Below, in pieces: positions 22,216 to 34,999 of a stretch of 64,000 nt of DNA (position 1 is its first letter; each line of letters begins with the position of its first letter). The notes beneath the pieces are model-generated. The model saw only the letters and a program-made list of their open reading frames with translations, did not search any database and was not told the origin of the DNA. The stretch is from Hypericum androsaemum (lineage: Eukaryota; Streptophyta; Magnoliopsida; Malpighiales; Hypericaceae): contig OZ023180.1 of assembly GCA_963995505.1 (NCBI GenBank), forward strand, positions 7,227,263 to 7,291,262, written 5' to 3'. Position numbers and translations under genes: made by a program.

Positions 22216-24891
22216 AGAGTGGGATCAGACTGGCAGCCGAGGAGTTATTGCTGGGCTTGTTGAGAGGGTGCAATAGCATTTAATGGTGCAATGGTGGAGA
22301 GCTGTAAATATACTGCTTTTGTTTTTTTTTTTTTTTTTCATACCCATTAATCTAGATTCGAGTGGATAACACCTTTGAAATATAGAAAGTTCTTTATAAT
22401 CGAGATTTTTTAATTAAATTAGAATAATTTTTTCACCGGGTAATCTAAATGTTGTTGTGATTATTTTTGTGTGCATATATGTGAGATAGAGAGCGAATAT
22501 GGTGAAAACAAACCACCTCTACCCAACCCCCTAGATTATTATTTTTTCTGGAATCTGGAAGAAAAAGAGACTATAATTAAATTAATTAATTAATCAATTA
22601 GTTTGGAAATTTTTTTGTTTCCTATATTAACCATCAAGAATGTGACGTTTAACGTACGTTCCTTTCATGGAAGATATTCGTTTCTTGCCGAGAAAGCAGT
22701 GGAACAACAAGCCTCCAAGTTTGTTCTGGACGAACTCGTGGGCAGCAAATAAATTGGATTTAGCTAAAATTGTTGGCAAAATTTGAGGGTTCTCCCGTAG
22801 CCTGTCAGATTTTTTTAAAATATAAATTAAACTCTGTACTTAAGTCAATTTCTACTAGACCTTGTAACATTAGATACTCTTTGGTATTTTTGTATTTAAC
22901 TTAAAATTTGAAGGTAAAAGTTTACAAATTTATTGTAGCTGTAAAAAATACACAACAACTCGTCACAGCCAATTCATTATATGAGCAAATTGAACTGGTC
23001 ACATTAACTAATTTGTCTGTTATATGATGTATTTTTAAGATACGATGATACCAAGCTTTAACACATCTGTCTTAAGTGGAGGGTGATATCTGCCATTATG
23101 CCTATAAAAATCTCCAACTTATGACTCAATTTCACCGGATCAGTCTTTCATATATAATTAATCTGCGGAACTTTAAGAATACACCATTGCTAAAATTTGT
23201 CTAGAAAATTTGCTACTATAAAATATTATCCCACTCAAATATATTCTAGTCGATTAGAAATTATCCATATATAGCAACTAACTACTTAATAAGGCAGGTT
23301 ATCAGCCATACAAGTAATCCCATAGTTACTTACCTATATAAGCACCCCAAAAACGTTACTTACCATATGTTAAATCGATTATTGTAAATGTGCTTTCTTA
23401 CCATAAATTCAAAATCATGTAAATTTCACAATATTAGGAGCTTTTGATTTTATATGTTCAGCATATCACAAACTGATTGGAACTGGCATGTTATTTAATT
23501 ATTTAGACTTTGGACCAAACCATTCGATCTATAGACAGTCGCAAATTTAATGTTCTGTTCTTTTCTTCAATTAACAACTTTTATGAAATATATGATTGAC
23601 ATTATTTTACAATGACCTGCCAGTGTCGCATGTGTCAGGAAATCATTGTGAAATCATTTCCCACTATATAATGAAAATTAGATGATTACGTAATTAGTCA
23701 ACCCCAATTAAAACCCATTCTCATAAATGCAGTGTTTTACTTTTTTTAGAGTCTAGTTAAAAAAGGCATTGTGGCTAGTTACTCTAAAGGGATTTCAGAT
23801 CCCTAGTTCGTTTTGTATACCACCTAGTCATCTGATATTGATTAGTTGATTAATTTAAATTATAACCAACTTAGATTTTTTAACAGTGACAAAATTCTCG
23901 AGTGTTCACTAGTTGGAGAGACCGCGAGATTTTTCCAGTTGAGCCCGAGCAGAGGTCCCTCATCCTCAACTCCGTAGAGTTTAATTCTCTCTGTTCTGAT
24001 GAAGCCATTTAATAAGAGTCAGGCCCCATTTTATTTCACACTCTGCATGTCAATTGGCATTTACTGTGTTCATGCCTCCCTTGCCTCATTCCATCGCTGC
24101 ACATTTATTATTCTGATTCCCACAAATTCAACAAGTTGGATTCCATCGTGATGTTAAAATTTTGAAAATACAGTAAGTACCCTGGTCCATAAATCATAAT
24201 GTAAATTCTCCGCGATTGCAAGTCATAAATTTTGTACAAATGAAGAGGATAGTTAAAATTATTAGAAAATATAGTATTAGATATAAATAAAAATATAATT
24301 ATTTTAAAATTAGTCCAATTTGTCCGATCAGACCACGACAAACAAAACACAACAGATCGATCTCGGAGTCATCTTTGGGTCGTGGCTGGTCTTTGCATTT
24401 CACCGGTAAGGGCCATTGCCCAATGGGCCGAATATATATTAACTCTCTGCAAGAACTAGTGGTGGCCCGCAGGCATAAATTCAGTTTTTGAAAAATTGCA
24501 CCAAATGCCCTTCCAGAAAAAACATTACACCAGAGGTCAAACCTGGCACGACTGACGGTCAAACCCACTTACCGGTTCAATCCCGGTAGGCCGGTCCGGC
24601 CGTTTCTTTGGTCCATAGAAGGTGATTCGCCCATTTCTAGTTCTTGAAGGTCTCTTGCTTTGATTCGCGGAAATATTTAATTTTAGCCTTAGTGGTCACT
24701 TGCTTTTGTCATTTTACTTCGTTGACTTCTGTTTGAGCTGTATAGTTCAGTTGGATAAAAAAGGCATAAATTTCGGAAGAGAAAATACTTGGAATCCAAA
24801 CTAACAGCTACATAAGATAACCAACGGAACCCGGAACGAGTGAAAAAATATATATATTTGTTTAATTATAATTATATGATCAGATTTTGAA
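22216..24891. other. Intergenic region upstream of the HD-ZIP gene
   Basis: AT-rich with a T run at about 22322-22338 and no supported gene. ATTAAATGCT on the minus strand near 22273 differs at the last base from the L1 box TAAATG(C/T)A. Short ORFs at 24108-24568 have no recognised product. Confidence 0.5.
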
Positions 24892-24896
24892 CAGAG

Positions 24897-25693
24897 TGAT
24901 GTGAACTCCGTTACGAATTCACGCGAAAGCCGAATTTTCTACGTTCAAATTGATAGAAAATCTCAACCCGTTATTCACGCTTTTGCAAGAATTTCGGTAT
25001 GAAAAACCTCGACTAAGAATCTCGGTATGAAAAATCTCGACACGCTGCTGTAAGGAAACAAGAACCTTGATTTGATGAAGACGCCACAAACGGTGATGTA
25101 GATCCACTTAATAAGTCGAAGGAGAACGCGACAGAATCACTCCGCTATATTCGAACAGTTCCGTAGAACCAAGAGAGACATTGCCCACATTTTGTATCAA
25201 TAATAGTCTCCTCTTCTCATTGCACAAGCCGGCTCAATATTACAAAGAAATTGCTAACCAAACAACTCTTAAAAAGGAAGCATTGTGGCTAGAAAGAGAA
25301 ATTAAAAAGGAATCAAATCTACGTCTTTTGGAAAGGCTAAAAATGTGATTATCAAGTATAATTAAACCAAAAATTACTCGAATATAATTTCATAATCAAA
25401 ACTAATAGCTAAAATTAAATTTCTTAAATAGAATCCTAATTAGAAGGAAATAATCTCTAATATCTTTGCTTCTGGAATTTCTTTCTAGGACATGAATTAA
25501 TGCTTCAATTCTATGTGAATTCGTGCCTCTTGAATAATGAACTTCAACAAAATTACTTAAATCCAACTTTCTCAAATAAGTTTGGAAATCAGCTCACTAA
25601 GTTATTACCTGAAGTGCTTTATGCGTGCTCTCAAACTTGATCAGATTGGCACTTGAAATCAACATGTGAGTGAAGGAACATGAATGAATCTCA
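24897..25693 (-). repeat. LTR (lower, 3' LTR)
   Basis: This aligns with 31244-32016, including CAGATTGGCACTTGAAATCA near the upper edge. The upper boundary is uncertain by a few tens of bases. Confidence 0.65.
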
Positions 25694-26660
25694 GAACGTC
25701 ATGCTTGTGCCAATTAATAACCATGAAGGAACATGATTGAATCTCCGAACGTCTTGGTTGCACTTGATATCTTCTGTCCCAATAGAATAGATACTTTGAA
25801 TATAAACAATCTGATATCATCTCCAAATCAAAAGCCAGAGACCTACAGATTCGTATAAGTCTTTCTGCAACCTTCAAAGCATTCACAAGTTCACCAGCGC
25901 TAACCCTCCATTATAATCAAACTTGTCAACTCCCAAGAAATCAATATGCTCAACATATTCAACATGACAATCTGGATACTTGTACGATATGGGCTGAACC
26001 TCTTCCTTCTCAACCAAATTAACAAATTCTTCATGTTCACCGTATATAGGAATTATGCACTTCTTTATGTGAACAACATCCACGACTTCTGATTCGTCAA
26101 ACAAATCTCTCATGTAAACTACATGGTATGCTCGTCAAAATAATCTCTATCAAATAAGACAATAGAATATGCACCAAATTCCTCCCATGTCAAAACTTCT
26201 TCAACAATCTCATCAGAAGTAACCTTTAAAACCTATGTAAGAACTACAAACCTTGTCCTCAATAGTTTTCTTCCCAATCTTCCCTAGCTGAATTGGTTTT
26301 CTCTACACAAGTTAGGAACTTCATGTGGCTACTCTTGTTTGCACACTATGTGGTCTATCTTTTTGTTGAGCTTCTTGACCTCCGTTCTCATTATATCTCT
26401 CATCTCACTCATCATGGCCTCTATAATCTTTGGATTAAGCAATGACAACTCAGCTTCAAAATTTCTTCTTGTATAGTTGGGAGGCGTGTTTTTCGAGACT
26501 CCCTTTTCTTTTCACTTTTCCTATCATGACCCAAATCAGTGATCGATGACCGGCGCTAGACTCTAACCTATTTATAACACAAAAAAGTCTAGCCAGCATA
26601 AAACATATTTTAACTTTATAAATCATACATGTTTTAAAATACAAAGATGATAATTATTCT
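25664..26660 (-). pseudogene. Degenerate acidic ORF of the LTR element
   Basis: The minus-strand frame at 26113-25883 contains EYVEHIDFLGVDKFDY and an acidic upstream part (LFDESEVVDVV). These match LFDESCVIDAA and EYVKHIDFLGVDKFEY of the element at 10980-14031. Stops break the frame around it. No known domain is recognised. Conservation between two elements with unrelated LTRs suggests a real retroelement protein. Confidence 0.45.
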
Positions 26661-27201
26661 TTACATTTATCCCAATACCAAATGAACTGTGTAACTATGG
26701 AGCTTCTATATCAAAGAGAAAATTACAAACCAGAGATCTTAAAACTAGTCCCAAAGAATAAAGTAGACTAGACACTATCAGAATAGATCTCCGGACTAAT
26801 ACAACTCATGTACGAGTTCTTACAAAACTGGTGAGAGGGGGGTAAGTATTTTGGAACACTCCGTAAATAAATAAAATATGCATCGCACTTTATTTAGCCA
26901 CTCAATGCATAAACATACCTAACACATGCATATGACTAACATGGCAATTGAATCACGCGGACAAGTACATTATCATAAGTCATACTTACCAGATGATCAA
27001 ATATTAACATATAATCACAAAGGCACAGAAATATGAGCAAACTACGCAACATTCTATTCCGTCACGCAATTTAACACATGAACACATAATTCAAAAATCA
27101 AATCACAGAACTAGACGAATATTTGGTAGGATCTAAATAGTGTCACTCTAACCCCAAAATGAGGATATCATATCTCAAAGGTACCATCATAAACTAACCC
27201 T

Positions 27202-27285
27202 GCTAGCCAAATAGATCAACCACGCCAGCAAAATAGATCAACCTCGCTTGCCAAATAAATCAACCCCACCGGCCAAACATATCAT
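27202..27285 (+). repeat. Short tandem repeat, 22-bp unit
   Basis: About 3.5 imperfect copies of a unit containing GCCAAATAGATCAACC. Confidence 0.6.
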
Positions 27286-27414
27286 ATCAGAATCTATTGT
27301 ATTCTCCATATATGTGTACATATGCTAATATCCCCAGTTGATCACGAGTAGATCTGCCTACTAGTCGTCCATATTACATAAATGAGCCATCCATATCATA
27401 TAGATCTTCGTATC

Positions 27415-27694
27415 TATTGGGATGGCGAGAAATAGGAAAGATTTATTTTCTATTCCTATTCTGACTAGGTTTTGGACTCCTAATCTGACCTAGATAGGTT
27501 ACTTGTACACCAAGGGTCTGTATCTATATAAAGACATGTTATCCTAAGTTTTTTGTCTGGCTTTGTAGCTCAGAAACTCATCAATAAAATTTCTCCTCTC
27601 TCTCCGTGGATGTAGGCATTAAGCTGAACCACGTAATTCTCTTGTTCCGTGTTCTTTGTGCGATCTTGTTCTCTATGTTGCTGAATTCCTAACA
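27415..27694 (+). repeat. 5' LTR
   Basis: A 280-bp repeat nearly identical to 29089-29356. A TATATAAAG box (near 27524) precedes the AATAAA-containing part. Confidence 0.88.
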
Positions 27695-27720
27695 AATGGT
27701 ATCAGAGCTAAGGTTGGAGG

Positions 27721-27993
27721 ATGTCGAATCACGGCTCAAAGTTTGCTCTTGTGAAGTTCGATGGTTCATTGAATTTTGGGTTATGGCAAAGGCGTGTCAG
27801 GGATCTCCTCGTGCAGCAAGGGATGGTTATCACGCTCTCGGAGAATAAGTCCGAGAAGATGGAGGAGCAAGAGTGAGAAGAGTTGGAGGCCAAGGCAGTA
27901 GCAAAGATTCGCTTGTGCTTGGCAGATGATGAGGAGCCACCAGCTGGGTTGTTGAAGAGGATCCAGGTCGATGTCACAGAAGTTCAATGGAAG
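27721..27993 (+). pseudogene. Truncated copia-type gag with an internal stop
   Basis: The frame from the ATG at 27721 gives KFALVKFDGSLNFGLWQRRV, then DLLVQQGMVITL and IRLCLADDEEPP. These are the signature of the N-terminal gag region of plant Ty1/copia elements. A TGA sits where the family has a tryptophan (after MEEQE, at 27874-27876), and the frame ends at 27993. No downstream pol follows. Confidence 0.7.
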
Positions 27994-28049
27994 TAGCTTC
28001 AAGTACTGAGAAGGGCGCATGAAGGGGACTATCCAGGACGAACTGGGGA

Positions 28050-28886
28050 TCAAGACAACGAGGAGGGATCTGCATCCACAACCATGGCCACATGTTTAGA
28101 GAGTCGGATGGTGACTGGCTTTCTGTCTTATCAAGTGCAATGCATCCTGGTAATCTCTTTTCATTAGGGACCTTAGATTATAACAGTGATAGTTATAAAG
28201 GTATGCTAATGAAGGTGGAGAAGGATGCGATGGTAGGGATGAAGGGTGAAAGGAAATACCTACATGTTAGTGAGGCACATTATTGTAGGTGGAGTCACAA
28301 CAATGGGTCTGAAGGAGTTGGCAAAAACTCAAGTCATATGAGGTAGGTTCGTATGAGGGAGGAGCAAAGGTTTGACATGGATGGTTTGAGTGTAGTTGAG
28401 ATTCGCAGAGACATGGATAGCAAGCTATGGTTATTTCGTGGAGGCATGGTTGGCAAAGAGTCATGGTTATCTCGGAGAAGCATTGTTAGCTGGGCCTTGC
28501 TATAGTTGTCTAAAGGAACGTGCACATCAAAGGTGTTGGATAGGTTTTGCATTGGGCATGAGAAGCTATTGGTGACACCACGGGCGAACTGGGTATCTCA
28601 CTCAAGGCCGAACAGTAGAGTTCGAGGTATATCGAGGGTTCTACTTAGTAGAACAAAAAGTTGCTCTTTGTAAGCTATGACATGTAGCATTGGTTTGAGG
28701 CAAGAAGGTCCAGCAGAAAAGCAGTTTGAGGTTGCGAAACATGGGGCTGACCAAAAAATAGAGGGCATGTCTATTGGTCACAAGGTTGCTTCAGCAGGTG
28801 AACTTGCTAGTTGGGGTTCAATGGAGATTGGAAAAAATAGGCCAAGCAAGCTCAGAAGCTCGAGTTTGGGGGCTGGTTCCAAGTGA
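28050..28886 (+). other. Non-coding body of the short LTR element
   Basis: This aligns with about 55000-55765 on the opposite strand. Open frames such as 28092-28346 (MHPGNLFSLGTLDYNSDSYK) are partly shared with the other copy, but each copy is broken differently. No domain is recognised. Confidence 0.5.
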
Positions 28887-29088
28887 TTGAACAAAAGATG
28901 AAGAGAAAGTTGAGATGGTCTTATTGATGAAGTTATCTATGGTCTGAGATGGAGTCGGTGGAGTCAGATTGATTTTGCAAGATCTCATGGTTCTTCATGG
29001 GGCGGTGTTTTGTCAAGGTAGAGTTTGTTGAAGTTCGGGTGGAGCTTCATGGTTCTTCCACGAGATGATTTCTCGCCAAGGTGGAGAT

Positions 29089-29356
29089 TGTTGGGATGGC
29101 GAGAAATAGAAAAGATTTATTTCCTATTCCTATTCCTATTCTGACTAGGTTTCGGACTCCTAATCTGACCTAGATAGGTTACTTGTACACCAAGGGTTTG
29201 TATCTATATAAAGACATGTTACCCTAAGTTTTTTGTATGGCTTTGTGGCTCAGAAACTCATCAATAAAATTTCTCCTCTCTCTCCGTGGATGTAGTAATT
29301 CTCTTATTCCGTGTTCTTTATGCGATCTTGTTATCTATGTTGCTGAATTCCTAACA
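29089..29356 (+). repeat. 3' LTR
   Basis: Preceded by a purine-rich AAGGTGGAGAT. It lacks about 15 bp present in the 5' copy near GTGGATGTAG. Confidence 0.88.
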
Positions 29357-29361
29357 GTATC

Positions 29362-31230
29362 AAACAAATTCATAGATTCCAAACGAATCAAATATGTCCA
29401 GTGCCCCCTCTGGGCCAAATTAACCGAACTTATACAAATCATAATGTCACATCAAAATGCTCATATAAAAGATACACAATATGTACTTAAAGTACGAATA
29501 TTACATCATGACAAACAAATAAAGTGCACCAAAAAATATACGAGTCACATATTATCTCATTCGCCATATCCTCTTTCAATAATCAAATGTCGTAGCTTGG
29601 AATCCCAATTGTTGGGGTTCAATATCCACAAAAGTCTCGCCCACCAGAGATTCCTAAATACATATTCCAAAACCTGTCACGTTCAAAATCGGCGCCTCTA
29701 TTGTAACGTAAACTATAATACTTCATTTTAGATCCACTAATACTTATCAATTTCCTATTCATGATACGTCTTCATTTTCATCGTCTTTTCAAAAATAAGT
29801 AAACACATTCTAGTTAACCACTTTGCACTTCCACTTTCATTAGCCGATTATACATGTCCATGGTTGTTATTACACTTGGAATTTTTTCATCTCCCCCGCG
29901 TTATTTTCATTCTTAGAATTAAATTTACACAAGCTTACCTCGTTAACCCTTCTTCTAACCCTTTATTTTTCCTTTCTCATCATCGTTTTCTTTTTTTCTC
30001 GGAAGCCTTCTAATTCCTCTCTGATATCTTTCACTAGCTTCCCTTTTTATTCAATTAGTTTAGTTGAACTTACGAAAAGTACTAGCTATTGCCAACTTAC
30101 AAAGCTAATTAAACATACATATGCTGCTATTTACTATTTAAATGTTCCATTGGAAATAGGTTGTTCATCCGTGGATGGTAAATACATATTTTTCGTGGCC
30201 AAGTTCTCTTCTCTCACTATCAATACCTTTTATCTTCCTCTTTCATTATGTTCTTTATAATCTCTGTAATTTGCTAGACAATAACTAACTGGATTCTTTT
30301 TAGTAACAGACATATACTTTCTTGTTCATAAAGAAACCATCGGATCTTAGAGATAACCTTACCTTGATTAAATTTTGGCGGCTCTTTATTTCTTTACTCC
30401 TCTTTAGCTTTGCTTTCGTTAGCTTCTTAAATTTCTATTTTCTTCTCTAATTCACTAAACCTTGTCAAATGCTTTCAACTCTCACCACCTCCTTCATGTT
30501 GACTGTGTTCTAGTGTTAATTTCATAAGTTGCCACGTTTCATCTCTCTTTTTTCCTTATTTTGCTCTTGCCACATTTTTTTGTTATTGTTTACTTCACTC
30601 TTATCATGTTTTGGTAAATAGATATTTTCTAGTCCTAATTTTGCTCGCTGTAACTTTTCCAATTCTACCACGTTACAAACTTTTGTCTTTTGTTTTTGTC
30701 ATAGCTTTCATGATGTTAAGGAAAATTAATTCTAATCATATTTGTCATCGATTAAGTTGGCATCAACAATCTCAATTGTTACATTAGTATAATTCTTTCT
30801 CAGAATCTCTTCATTTTTATATAGGAAAATTTTAGGTCCAAGTCATATTTGAGCTCATTCCTAGATCGTACAAATCACTAATTCAAATTGTTGATTCCGC
30901 ATGTATCATATTTTCATTTTACAAAATCGCTTATAGCATTTAATTAACTCAATTAAATTTGATTATCACATAGAGGGGTATTACATTTCCCCTCTCTTAT
31001 TTTTCTTTTCTATGTATTACATTTCCCCTCTCTTATTTTTCTTTTTTTGGATTTTTTTCAGCCTTCTTTCTCCTTCTTCTTTTCCACGCTAACTTCTTTT
31101 CTTTCTTTCTTTTTTTCAATTTTTTTATTTTATTTTGCAACTAAAAAAAATTTCTACAGACTCTCTAATCTGAATACTAAAAGATAAAAAATAAAAGTAA
31201 AAGATAGATAGATCTGAAGTAGAGTTTAAA
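29362..31230. other. Non-coding interior of the minus-strand LTR element
   Basis: Low-complexity, pyrimidine-rich and AT-rich DNA with no supported gene. A duplicated TATTTTTCTTTT-type block lies near 31000-31060. Confidence 0.4.
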
Positions 31231-31242
31231 CTCTGATACCAA
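31231..31242 (-). other. Primer binding site (initiator-Met tRNA type)
   Basis: The minus strand reads TTGGTATCAGAG directly inside the upper LTR. Confidence 0.7.
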
Positions 31243-31243
31243 C

Positions 31244-32016
31244 TGATGTGAACCCCACTAAGGATCCATGTAGAAGCCGGATCTTTTACGTTCAGATTGA
31301 TGAAAAATCTTAATCCCTTGTATATGCCTCCGCAAGAACCTTAGTATGAACAACCTCGACCCGCTGCTGTAGAAAAATAAGAACCTTGATTTGGTGAAGA
31401 CGCCACGTTGATGTAGCTCCGCTTGATAAGTCAAATGAGAACGCGATGGAATCACTCCGCTGTGTTCGAACAGTTCCATAGAACTATGAGAGGCATTGGC
31501 CACATTTTTGGATTAATAATAGTCTCCTCTTCTCATTGCAGAAGCTTATATAAATAGGCTCAATATTACAAACAGATTCCTAAACAAACAACTCTTAAAA
31601 ATAAAATAATGTGGCTCGAAAGAGAAACTAAAAAAGAATCAAATATATACCTTTTGGGAAGGCTACAAACGTGATTATCAAGCATAATTAAACCAAAAAT
31701 TTCTGGAATATAATTTTTTAATCAAAACTAATGGCTAAAACTAAACTTCCTAAATAGAATGCTAATTATAAGAAAATAATATATAACATCTTTTATGCTT
31801 GAATTTCCTTCTAGGACATGAATCAATGCTCCAATTCCATGTGAATTCGTGCCTCTTAAATAATAAACTTTAACAAAATTACTTAAGTCCAACTTTCTCA
31901 AATAAGCATGGAAATCATCCTAATAAGTTGTGACTTGAAGCACTTTTTGTGTGCTCTCAAACTTGGTCAGATTGGCACTTGAAATCAACATATGAGTACT
32001 GCTCAGATTCATCTCA
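31244..32016 (-). repeat. LTR (upper, 5' LTR)
   Basis: The partner of 24897-25693. It ends ATCTCA against the duplicated CAGAG. Confidence 0.75.
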
Positions 32017-32021
32017 CAGAG

Positions 32022-33379
32022 TTTAAAATACCATTGGAAAAATTGTTGTATATTTTTTTCGTTAATATCACATGTTCTTCTCACACTTAGTTGTCCGACT
32101 AATTCAACTTTAAATTGGTATGACTTTTGAACTGTAAAAAGTTCTCAATATAAAATTTTGACGTTGTTGCGTTGACAATGGTTTGAACTTGTGACCTCTT
32201 TGTTAAATTAGAAGAACTCTACTACCTATTATATATTTACCAGAGCGACTTCATTTGATAATTTTACGGAGAATTTGTTGGTTCCCATTTTTTTAACAAG
32301 TCAAAAGAAATTGGGAACCAAAAGTACCAAAGTTGATTAAATTATCAAAAAAAAGTACCAAACAAGTTGATTAGTAGAAGAAACTTTTTCAAGCCATTTA
32401 TTTCGTTTATAGCCCAGCGTTATCAATAAAGATGATCCTGGCTAGGCCCATCCGATGTGGGCTTCGTGGGCCAACACTAAGAATGCTCTTTGTTATGCTT
32501 TTGCCAAAATTAATTGTATTCCAGAAATAAATTTGAACTCTGGGAAAGCGACTCTCGCTTCCCTTTTATTATACTTACTCGGATGTATTATTGGCTGACC
32601 GTTTTGATATATATTTGGATGGTCTAGAATATGATGAATTTTCTATCTTTTACCGGCACTACTACTTAGAATAATTTGATATATAGAGATTAAAGGGTTT
32701 TTTATCACTCGACTACGACAATTTGGCGAGAAGCTCAAGCTTTTGGGCACAATGAGAAACATGATGAGCCACACATCATAAGATATTCAGAGGATAATTC
32801 ACATACGAATGCTAGGATAATAGAGAAAAGTCTCAGATTTTCTCACATTGAATTGGCATAAGATAATAGAACAACCAGGACGTAAGTAATATGTGCATAC
32901 AAGCACTAATGAGTTTAATTTCAAAGATATTACCTATCTTTGGTCAATTCTTAGTAGTCTTGGTGAATCAACAGATCTGTGTGGCTCTACATCCACAGTG
33001 TATCAGTATGTTATTTAGATAGTCGAATATCTTTAAGATATTTTTGGCAATTTATAGTGCTTAACGATACTATTAATTGTGTAGTACATTCTTGACATTT
33101 TGTATAACCTTTTGATAGATAATAAATAAAAAAATAAAAATTTGATACATTGTAGAATAAATCCATCTAGAAACCTTTCACAGGGACTAGCTTAATAATA
33201 ATGGGTGGCCCTTTGTTATGACAAGTTTGACCGCTAACACATAGTAGGTAACCTTTTTGTCAAACATTGTCTGAAGTCACCAAGTCATGATAGGATGGGT
33301 AGGATAACAAGGTATCTAAAAAAAATTTATTTGAGAGAAGAACAAAACTAAATATTTTTTAAAACCCTAGTTTTAAAAA
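32022..33379. other. Intergenic AT-rich region
   Basis: No gene or clear element ends were found. Confidence 0.4.
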
Positions 33380-33946
33380 ATGATCTGGAATTTTTTCCGT
33401 CTTTTGGGTCGAGTGGTTAGACCAGTTAGACCATATTTAAAACCATGGCTTTATTTTTATTTCTGTGGTTTATTTTTGTCTCTCGTTATGTTGGTTGGCT
33501 GTCTTTATTTTCTGCTTGTTGTTGCTTTGAACTCCCCCATCTGTTTTGGGGATTATTTATCTTTTTGTTTTTGTTTAGTTCGGCTTAGGCTAAATTTGAG
33601 ATCCGGATGAAACTCAAAACTTTTTATGTTGTTGCAGGTGGATAATTTTGTCTCGGTTGGACTGGCTCTCATTTGCGTGCATCTCGTGTACATTCAAATG
33701 TCCGTGAGGTTGCATCTATGATATAACCTCGTGGTTATTAGCCGATACTTGTCTCGACAGCTTTTTCGTTTTGGACGATTGCTCTAGTGGCCTCTCGTCC
33801 GCCCTTCGTTTCTATCCATGCCTCTTTGTTGTATTCAGATTAGTTTTCGTCTTCTATTTGGTGTTTATGTATGTTCTCTGTATATATATTGTTTTTGTAT
33901 TATAACTCGTTTATTTAATATAGTCTTCGCGAAACTCTTCTAAAAA
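33380..33946 (+). mobile_element. LINE-like 3' end, copy A
   Basis: This segment is homologous to the minus strand of 44450-45060. Shared blocks include GTTGGCTGTC/GTTGGTCTC-type T/G-rich DNA, ATTCAAATG, GTGGTTATT and CTTGTCTCGACAG. Both copies end in TTCTAAAAAAA, as non-LTR retroelements do. A hydrophobic ORF at 33380-33610 is not conserved in copy B and is probably not coding. Confidence 0.5.
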
Positions 33947-34311
33947 AATAAAAGTCAACACTAGGTCGTCTAGCCATTAACGTGCTTTCTGCGAAAAATA
34001 TTGTTTCGCTATTTATTTCAAGTCATCTTCCGTACGGGGCATTAATTAATTTTGTCAACAAATGAACCAAAGTCAAAGCAGATGTTAAATCAAATTCCTA
34101 CCCGTTAATTCTTATACTTATAAAGATTAAATTGAATTTCTGCAACTATATTTAGTGACTCATTGTTTGATGCAATCTGGCATATATTAATAAATTCTAT
34201 CTATAATGATTTTAAAGGATAATGAATGATATTCTAACCAACATTGGATTTAACATAGATATTCAAAACTAAGATTAGACAAACCGAATTTGGATTCTCC
34301 TTTTATCTTAT

Positions 34312-34814
34312 TGAAAAGAAAGTGATAATCTCGAGCTCCTTAACAATGGAGGACTCGAATAAGAGGAAGAAGATGAAGGTAGAATACCAGAAGCGAGAGT
34401 GAGTAAAATTGGTATATTCATACTTACCAAATAATGATTACAAGCTATCCTTATATACAAGAAGAACAGAATTAGAAAATAAAAGGGAAAACTTGTTTTT
34501 ACAAAATTACTAAATAATAAAAGGATAATCATAAGCAGCCGCCAGCTCATGATTAACCGTCATATTTTCATTGGATCCTCCACCAAATCAGCCTTATTTT
34601 TCGCACCTCATATTCCTTTTGTCTGCATCGTCATTACCCACGTGAGTGTCTTTTATCAGCTACGGACGAGTCTATGATAACCGGGTTTCATTAATCACCT
34701 GCGGTCGAGTGCACAATAAGCTCAGGTCACGTGGGCTTGATAAAACTTGGCGGGCTATTTCTTTTATCGTGGGCCATGGAGGATGAAGCCTAAAAGGCAC
34801 TAACGTCTATATCA
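34312..34814 (-). repeat. 3' LTR of the copia element
   Basis: Closely similar to 37576-38078, with shared GATAATCTCGAGCTCCTTAA and ATGATTAACCGTCATAT. Confidence 0.8.
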
Positions 34815-34999
34815 GACGAAGGAAATGAAGCTGAAAAAACTCTGTGAGATTGTCCAAAAAAAGTAGTAGATACTGAAGAGCTAGGATGTAGAACAGTCTT
34901 GAGAGCTAGAGTAGGAACCTGAGGACCTGATGGAGATGATGGACATTGCTGAGAAGGAAATGGAACTCCTGTGTATTCAGTCAGGTAAGATGGTGATTG

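Larger units (their letters stand above)
27415..29356 (+). mobile_element. Short non-autonomous LTR element (copia-derived) nested in the larger element
   Basis: LTRs at 27415-27694 and 29089-29356 run from TGTTGGGATGG (TATTGGG in the first copy) to CCTAACA. GTATC flanks both ends (27410-27414 and 29357-29361). A primer site TGGTATCAGAGCTA begins at 27697. At 1942 bp it is far too short to code for its own enzymes. A related element lies at 54465-55821 on the other strand. Confidence 0.88.
24897..32016 (-). mobile_element. Non-autonomous LTR retroelement on the minus strand
   Basis: Homologous repeats of about 770-800 bp lie at 24897-25693 and 31244-32016. Both begin TGATGTGAAC on the plus strand. 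CAGAG sits just outside both ends (24892-24896 and 32017-32021), an exact 5-bp duplication. A minus-strand primer site (TTGGTATCAGAG) is at 31231-31242, next to the upper LTR, which fixes the orientation. The interior has the acidic ORF family described at 12908 but no enzyme domains, and it hosts another LTR element at 27415-29356. The polypurine tract near the lower LTR is not clear, because a duplication of about 50 bp (25674-25770) disturbs that end. Confidence 0.75.

Noticed and set aside
22265..22285. L1 box in the HD-ZIP promoter
   Set aside because: ATTAAATGCT differs from TAAATG(C/T)A at the last base, so it is not called as a site.
27202..27285. CRISPR array
   Set aside because: It is a plant nuclear tandem repeat without spacers of constant length. 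The same applies to the arrays at 47.6, 52.7 and 60.1 kb.
32300..33300. Possible element ends in the AT-rich gap
   Set aside because: No inverted or direct repeat pair with a target duplication could be found by eye.
33380..33610. Small membrane protein gene
   Set aside because: The hydrophobic 76-codon frame is not kept in the homologous copy at 44.5-45.0 kb and lies in T-rich repeat DNA.
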